Below, one piece after another: positions 59,730 through 64,000 of a DNA stretch of 64,000 nucleotides (position 1 is its first letter; the number at the start of each line of letters is the position of its first letter). The notes beneath the pieces are model-generated. The model was given only the letters and a program-made list of their open reading frames with translations, was not told where the DNA came from and made no database searches. A program made the translations under genes and the position numbers. The stretch lies in the NCBI RefSeq assembly GCF_023516595.1, contig NZ_JAMGBG010000067.1, forward strand, positions 88,139-152,138. Reading direction: 5' to 3'. Source of the stretch: Streptomyces neyagawaensis (GTDB lineage Bacteria > Actinomycetota > Actinomycetes > Streptomycetales > Streptomycetaceae).

Positions 59730-60833
59730 ATGCGACTTTGGCGGCGCCATGACAAGCACGCGGAGCTGCCGCGCGATCCGCGAGCCGACGAGTACCCGAT
59801 GCCGGCCGTCCCGTACGGCTGGTACGCGGTGCTGCGGAGCCGGGAGCTGCCGCCGGGGAAGGTCGTCAGCCTGCACTACTTCGGGCGGGCGCTGATCGCG
59901 TTCCGCGGGCCGGACGGACGGGCCGCCGTACGGGACGCCTACTGCCCGCACTACGGCGCGCACCTCGGCGTCGGCGGGAAGGTCGTGGACGGCACGGTGG
60001 AGTGCCCCTTCCACGGCTGGCGGTTCGGCGCGGACGGGCGATGCGTGGAGGCGCCGTTCGCGGCGCGCACCCCGAAGGTCTCCCTCGGCGGCTTCCCGGT
60101 GCGCGAGCACAGCGGCCTCGTCCTCGTGTACGTCGGGCCGGGCGAGCCCGCGTGGGAGGTGCCGGAGATCCCGGAGGCGGTGTCGCGGGAGTTCACCCGG
60201 CCGATCGACGACACCTGCCGGGCGCGGATCCATATCCAGGAGATGCGCGAGAACATCGTCGACGAGTCCCACTTCCACTTCATCCACGGGCAGAGCGAGC
60301 CACCGGTGCAGCGGTGGCGGGCGGACGGCCCGTTCGCCGAGGCGCGCGGGTCGTTCAGCCGACGGGTGCTCGGCCGGGACATCGACAACACCTTCGACGC
60401 GTTCATGTACGGGCCGGGCGTGATGGTGGTCCGCACCCACGGCCCCGTGCTGTCGGTCACCGCCGTCGCGCTCACCACGCCCGTCGACGACCGCACGAGC
60501 GAGCTGCGGATGCTGTACCACCTGCGCGGACCGGCCCGCTCCCCCCTGCTCTCCGCCCTCCTCTCCCCCCTGCTCAAGTTCGTCTTCCGCAGGGAGGCGC
60601 TGGGCGAGGTCCGCGAGGAGGTCCGCATCTGGGACCACAAGATCCACCAGCCGCGTCCGGTGCTGCTCCCGCACGAGAAGGGCATCAGGGCGATACGCCG
60701 CTGGTACGCCCAGTTCTATCCGCCGCAGGCGCCCGACGAGGCCGCTCGGGGGCTGCCGGCCGCCGAATATTGGGCTGCGGGTGACGACCGGTCAGCTCTA
60801 GGCTCCGCCCGGGGGGCCGACAAGGTGCCCTGA
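59730..60833 (+). CDS. Rieske non-heme iron oxygenase (KshA/steroid type)
   Basis: Predicted 367 aa. Rieske cluster: C-P-H-Y-G-A-H-L (C72, H74) and C-P-F-H-G-W (C92, H95). Mononuclear iron site: D-E-S-H-F-H-F-I-H-G (D-x2-H-x4-H). The overall length and motif spacing fit oxygenase components of the steroid 9-alpha-hydroxylase / cholesterol-desaturase-like group. A reductase partner is not encoded nearby, so electrons must come from elsewhere. The ATG at 59730 is preferred; an in-frame GTG lies at 59709. Confidence 0.9.
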   Translation: MRLWRRHDKHAELPRDPRADEYPMPAVPYGWYAVLRSRELPPGKVVSLHYFGRALIAFRGPDGRAAVRDAYCPHYGAHLGVGGKVVDGTVECPFHGWRFGADGRCVEAPFAARTPKVSLGGFPVREHSGLVLVYVGPGEPAWEVPEIPEAVSREFTRPIDDTCRARIHIQEMRENIVDESHFHFIHGQSEPPVQRWRADGPFAEARGSFSRRVLGRDIDNTFDAFMYGPGVMVVRTHGPVLSVTAVALTTPVDDRTSELRMLYHLRGPARSPLLSALLSPLLKFVFRREALGEVREEVRIWDHKIHQPRPVLLPHEKGIRAIRRWYAQFYPPQAPDEAARGLPAAEYWAAGDDRSALGSARGADKVP

Positions 60834-60865
60834 CGACGATCGGCCAGTTGATCGGAGACACGGGG

Positions 60866-61588
60866 ATGACCTGTCAGCTGTACGCGCTCAGCTTCGACGC
60901 GAGCCGCCCACGGGACCTCGCCGCGTTCTGGGTCGGCGTCCTCGGACGGCGGCTCTCCGACGACCCGCGGGACGGCGTCGCGGTCCTGCCCGCCGACGAG
61001 CACGGGTTCCGTCTCGGCTTCGTCCCCGGCGACGAGCCCAAGACCGTCGCGAACCGGATCCACTTCGATCTGACGAGCACCTCGCCGGAGAACATGCGGG
61101 AGACGGTGGACCGGGCGCTCCGGCTCGGCGGGCGGCACATCGACGTCGGTCAGCGCCCCGAGGAGGGGCACGTGGTGCTCGCCGACCCCGACGGCAACGA
61201 GTTCTGCGTCATCCCGCCCGGCAACGCCTTCCTCGCCGGCTGCGGCTTCCTCGGCGCGCTGGCCTGCGACGGTTCGCAGGCGGTCGGGTACTTCTGGAGC
61301 GCGGCGCTCCAGTGGCCGCTGGTCTGGGACCAGGACGAGGAGACCGCGATCCAGTCACCGCACGGCGGCCCCAAGATCACCTGGGGCGGCCCGCCGGTCG
61401 CCCCCAAACACGGCAGGAACCGCCTCCACTTCGACCTCGCCCCGCCCCCGGGCGGCGATCAGCGGGCGGAGGTCGACCACCTCCTCTCCCTCGGCGCGAA
61501 GCTCCTCGACCCGGCGCCCCGCGAGGACGGCCGCATCACGATGCTCGACCCCGACGACAACGAGTTCTGCGTCCTGACGCCCCGCTAG
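60866..61588 (+). CDS. Two-domain VOC (glyoxalase-like) protein
   Basis: Predicted 240 aa consisting of two glyoxalase-like halves of similar layout (D-P-D-G-N-E-F-C-V and D-P-D-D-N-E-F-C-V end each half; R-I-H-F-D-L and R-L-H-F-D-L mark each core). This resembles actinobacterial Glyoxalase_6-type proteins. The ATG at 60866 follows GGAGACACGGGG. It is 32 bp after the Rieske gene and may be co-transcribed. Confidence 0.88.
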   Translation: MTCQLYALSFDASRPRDLAAFWVGVLGRRLSDDPRDGVAVLPADEHGFRLGFVPGDEPKTVANRIHFDLTSTSPENMRETVDRALRLGGRHIDVGQRPEEGHVVLADPDGNEFCVIPPGNAFLAGCGFLGALACDGSQAVGYFWSAALQWPLVWDQDEETAIQSPHGGPKITWGGPPVAPKHGRNRLHFDLAPPPGGDQRAEVDHLLSLGAKLLDPAPREDGRITMLDPDDNEFCVLTPR

Positions 61589-61783
61589 AAAGCGGCGCCT
61601 GCCGTGCGGCCTCGGGCGACGACATCGCTTTCGCAACAGGCCCAAAGCCGTGTCCGTGAACGGCGGTTCCCGGCCCGCGACGAGCCGCCCGGACCCCTCC
61701 GTGTCACATTTCCCGGCCCTGCTGCGTCGGATCGGTGGAACACCACCGGCGCTCCGTCGTGAGGCGGAAGAGGGGAACGAGGC

Positions 61784-62188
61784 ATGGCCGTTGACACGGC
61801 ACCGGCGTACCGCGGGCTGACGTTCGTGCGGATCGCGGTCGCACTGCAGACCCTGACGCTCTTCTTCCAGGCGGCCACCGCCGGACTGCTGCTGACCTCC
61901 GCCCACGGCGAGCTGCTGCACGACGTGGGGGCCCGCGTAATGTACGGGGCCTGCATGCTCCACGTGCTGGCCGCGGTCCTCGCGTGGCGGCCGGGCGGCG
62001 CCTCCCCCCGGCCCGTCCTGTACGCCTCGGGTTTCCTCCTCCTCGCCTCCCTCCAGGTGGTCCTCGGCATCGCCCATCTGCCGGCGCTGCACGTCCCCCT
62101 CGGCATCCTGATGTTCACCGGGAGCGTGCTGGTGCTGCTGGGCACACGGCGGGGCGGGGTGCCGGGCAGCCCCGGTACCGGAAAGTGA
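61784..62188 (+). CDS. Small four-helix membrane protein
   Basis: Predicted 134 aa with about four hydrophobic helices (residues 12-38, 50-68, 78-95, 100-120) and H-V-L-A-A-V-L-A-W. No charged residues within the helices suggest transport. Ribosome site GGGAACGAGG before the ATG at 61784. Upstream spacer 61589-61783 contains nothing recognisable. Confidence 0.75.
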   Translation: MAVDTAPAYRGLTFVRIAVALQTLTLFFQAATAGLLLTSAHGELLHDVGARVMYGACMLHVLAAVLAWRPGGASPRPVLYASGFLLLASLQVVLGIAHLPALHVPLGILMFTGSVLVLLGTRRGGVPGSPGTGK

Positions 62189-62246
62189 TCGCTTAACCTC
62201 GAACGTGGACGTCTGATGCGTGGGGTTCCGCGGTGAGGAGGCGAGG

Positions 62247-63116
62247 GTGCTCGGAAGGGGCACGCGTGTGCTCGCGGGCGGTCTGGGCGTGGCCTGCGTC
62301 GTGCTCATCGGCCCCAGTGCGCCGGGCGGGGGCCTGTTCGGCGCCTCGGCGCCCGTGAAGGCCGTCCGGGACGTCGTCCCCGACCGGGTCGTGACGTGGA
62401 ACATCTGCAACCCGTGCGACACGAGTGACGTCGACCGGGCGGCGGAGATCGCCCGCTTCGCACCGCAGGTCATCGGTGTGCAGGAGGCGTGCGTACGGGA
62501 CGTCGAGCGGATCCGGGACTATCTGGAGCATCTGCACGGGCTGGTCTACCACGTCGAGTACGGGCCGGTGCTGCGCAGCTGGAACCGCTGCGGCGGGGTG
62601 CCGTGGAAGCCCGGTGGCTTCGGGCAGGCGATCCTTTCGGCGGCGCCGATGACCGACCGCGTCAAGAAGCTCTATCCCGAGGGGGGCTCCGAGGAGCGCG
62701 GGTACCTGGCGGTCACCACCGCCGTGGACGGCAGGCCGGTCCGGGTGTTCAACACCCATCTCGCCCAGCGGAGCCAGGAGGCGGTCCGGGAGGGCCAGGT
62801 CGGGGTGCTGGCGAAGGCCGTCGCCCGGTACGACCGCGCGATCGTCATCGGCGACCTCAACGCCGTCCCGGACGCCCCCGAACTCGCCCCCCTGTGGGCG
62901 CTGGCCACGGACGCGGACCCCGGGTGCCGTCCTCCGGCCACCGGGGACTGCGAGGTGACCACCGACTGGCGGCTCAAGTTCGACTATGTGTTCCTGCGCG
63001 GCGTCGCCCCGTTGGAGCAGGGGGTGCACCGCACCCCGGTCTCGGACCACGACCTGGTGCACGCCGACGTCGACACGGCCGGGGCGGCCGCCGGGGACAC
63101 CCGACCCGAGGGGTGA
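62247..63116 (+). CDS. Secreted endonuclease/exonuclease/phosphatase-fold protein
   Basis: Predicted 289 aa. Signal peptide or membrane anchor (about residues 5-25, V-L-A-G-G-L-G-V-A-C-V-V-L-I-G), then the EEP fold: T-W-N-I-C-N, V-I-G-V-Q-E-A (metal glutamate), V-F-N-T-H-L-A, V-I-G-D-L-N-A-V-P-D and S-D-H-D-L-V with catalytic aspartate/histidine. Four cysteines (N-I-C-N-P-C, N-R-C-G, P-G-C-R) suggest extracytoplasmic disulfides. Could be a phosphodiesterase, sphingomyelinase-like enzyme or DNase. GAGGAGG before the GTG at 62247 decides the start over the GTG at 62220. Confidence 0.85.
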   Translation: MLGRGTRVLAGGLGVACVVLIGPSAPGGGLFGASAPVKAVRDVVPDRVVTWNICNPCDTSDVDRAAEIARFAPQVIGVQEACVRDVERIRDYLEHLHGLVYHVEYGPVLRSWNRCGGVPWKPGGFGQAILSAAPMTDRVKKLYPEGGSEERGYLAVTTAVDGRPVRVFNTHLAQRSQEAVREGQVGVLAKAVARYDRAIVIGDLNAVPDAPELAPLWALATDADPGCRPPATGDCEVTTDWRLKFDYVFLRGVAPLEQGVHRTPVSDHDLVHADVDTAGAAAGDTRPEG

Positions 63117-63119
63117 GCC

Positions 63120-63138
63120 CCGGGGCTGCGTGCCCCGG
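63120..63138 (+). terminator. Short hairpin after the EEP-fold gene
   Basis: CCGGGGC pairs with GCCCCGG around a 5-nt loop, starting 4 nt after the stop. Short and without a T-tract. Confidence 0.45.
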
Positions 63139-63314
63139 AGTACGAAGACGGCTCCGGTCACGGTGACTACCGCCGGGTAGTGGAGAGATCCCGTGGAATC
63201 TCGGCCCCAGTGGCACCGCGCTCGCCTTTTTGCCCTCTGAGCAGCTAGACATTGCCCCGACTCACCTTGACCAGTGGGTACTTGAGGGCAGGACCAGCAC
63301 AGGGGGAAGGACAC

Positions 63315-64000
63315 ATGACGACATCCCATGGCGCACCGAGACGTTTCGGTCGTCTGAGAATGGCGGGGGCCGCGCTGGCGGCTCTCCTCGTCGCCGGCAC
63401 GGGGACGGCGACCCAGGCGACGGCCTCGCCGAAGGCACCGGACACCCTGCCGACCCCGCCCGTGCCGTCCCTGGCGTGGACGGACTGCCAGGGCGGCTAC
63501 GAGTGCGCGAACGCGGACGTGCCGCTCGACCACCGGAACCCGACCGGCCAGAAGATCACCCTCGCGGTGGTGCGCAAGAAGGCCGCGGACCCGGCCAAGC
63601 GCAAGGGCACGCTGTTCATGCAGCCGGGCGGGCCCGGCAACTCCGGTGTGGACTTCGTCCGCAACAACTACGACGACCTCCCGGCCGCCCTCCGCGAGTC
63701 GTTCGACGTGTTCGGCTACGACGTCCGCGGCGTAGGCCGCAGTTCGGCGCTCACCTGCTTCGACGACACCCGCTACTCGAAGGCCGTCACCGACGCCAAG
63801 GGCGTGCCCGGGCCGGACGCGTTCGGGCCGGCGCTGACCGAGGCCGCCGCGTTCAACCAGGCCTGTCTCGACAACGCGGGCTCGCTGCTGCCGTACGTCG
63901 GCACCGAGTACGTCGCCCGTGACATCGATCTGCTGCGCCGAGCCCTCGGAGAGGAGCAACTGACGTACTACGGGCGGTCGTTCGGCTCGTACATCGGCAC
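63315..64000 (+). CDS. Secreted alpha/beta-hydrolase, tripeptidyl-aminopeptidase type (truncated by window edge)
   Basis: The reading frame opens with the ATG at 63315 (GGGGGAAGGACAC upstream) and runs off the right edge, about 228 codons seen. A twin-arginine-free signal peptide (A-A-L-A-A-L-L-V-A-G-T-G-T-A-T-Q-A) is followed by W-T-D-C-Q-G-G-Y-E-C-A-N-A-D-V-P-L-D-H, M-Q-P-G-G-P-G-N-S-G oxyanion segment and Y-D-V-R-G-V-G-R-S. The nucleophile elbow reads Y-Y-G-R-S-F-G-S-Y-I-G. It belongs with the SlpD/TAP proteases that release tripeptides from peptide N-termini. Confidence 0.9.
   Translation, partial: MTTSHGAPRRFGRLRMAGAALAALLVAGTGTATQATASPKAPDTLPTPPVPSLAWTDCQGGYECANADVPLDHRNPTGQKITLAVVRKKAADPAKRKGTLFMQPGGPGNSGVDFVRNNYDDLPAALRESFDVFGYDVRGVGRSSALTCFDDTRYSKAVTDAKGVPGPDAFGPALTEAAAFNQACLDNAGSLLPYVGTEYVARDIDLLRRALGEEQLTYYGRSFGSYIG

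Overview
The window is actinobacterial chromosome of very high G+C content. Gene content and style point to Streptomyces: GTG starts, ATGA/GTGA overlaps, a conservon, ECF sigma factors, a CebR-type operator, and the cold-shock / DEAD-box helicase / SCO5918-family trio. I see about 60 protein genes. No tRNA, rRNA, CRISPR array or prophage was recognised. The only mobile-element trace is a 187-bp MITE-like element at 9335-9521.

Layout, 1-24 kb. DUF418 membrane protein and orphan ArsR; large secreted FG-GAP protein (2-5 kb). A partner-switching region follows (5.5-9.2 kb): two MarR regulators, a GAF-SpoIIE phosphatase, two micro-ORFs and an RsbT-like kinase, with a palindromic motif occurring twice. 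Then a Gly-rich unknown protein with the MITE at its stop codon, an AA10 LPMO with a perfect CebR box, an ECF sigma factor coupled to a CU044_5270-type protein, a CE4 deacetylase and a lipoprotein. A roughly 2-kb non-coding stretch of decayed and higher-order tandem repeats (15.5-17.5 kb) holds one small ORF. After it come a MerR-like regulator, cold-shock protein, DEAD-box helicase and SCO5918-family protein, and then an ECF41/SigJ sigma factor beside an NDH-2-like flavoprotein.

Layout, 24-45 kb. Amidohydrolase; an iron-box-preceded substrate-binding lipoprotein with a two-in-one ABC permease but no ATPase; a coiled-coil membrane protein tightly linked to a Ser/Thr kinase; a leaderless ECF sigma / anti-sigma / ABC exporter operon; a TerB protein. 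A prenyl-indole operon (63-aa protein, DMATS prenyltransferase, tryptophanase) lies directly downstream of a conservon (CvnA-B-C-D plus a P450 lacking the EXXR motif).

Layout, 45-64 kb. A maleylpyruvate isomerase-like protein, a secreted GH30 glycosidase divergent from a LacI regulator around a perfect palindrome, a DUF2637 protein, UvrA2, VOC and AhpD-like proteins, a two-component system with low-complexity insertions in both partners, a serine hydrolase, MOSC and Rieske proteins, a secreted phosphatase/nuclease-fold protein, and a truncated secreted tripeptidyl-aminopeptidase-type hydrolase at the right edge.

The strongest leads for undescribed biology are the kinase/coiled-coil pair (30.0-33.0 kb), the prenyl-indole operon with its coupled 63-aa protein beside a conservon, the partner-switching region with its shared motif, and the iron-box ABC locus.
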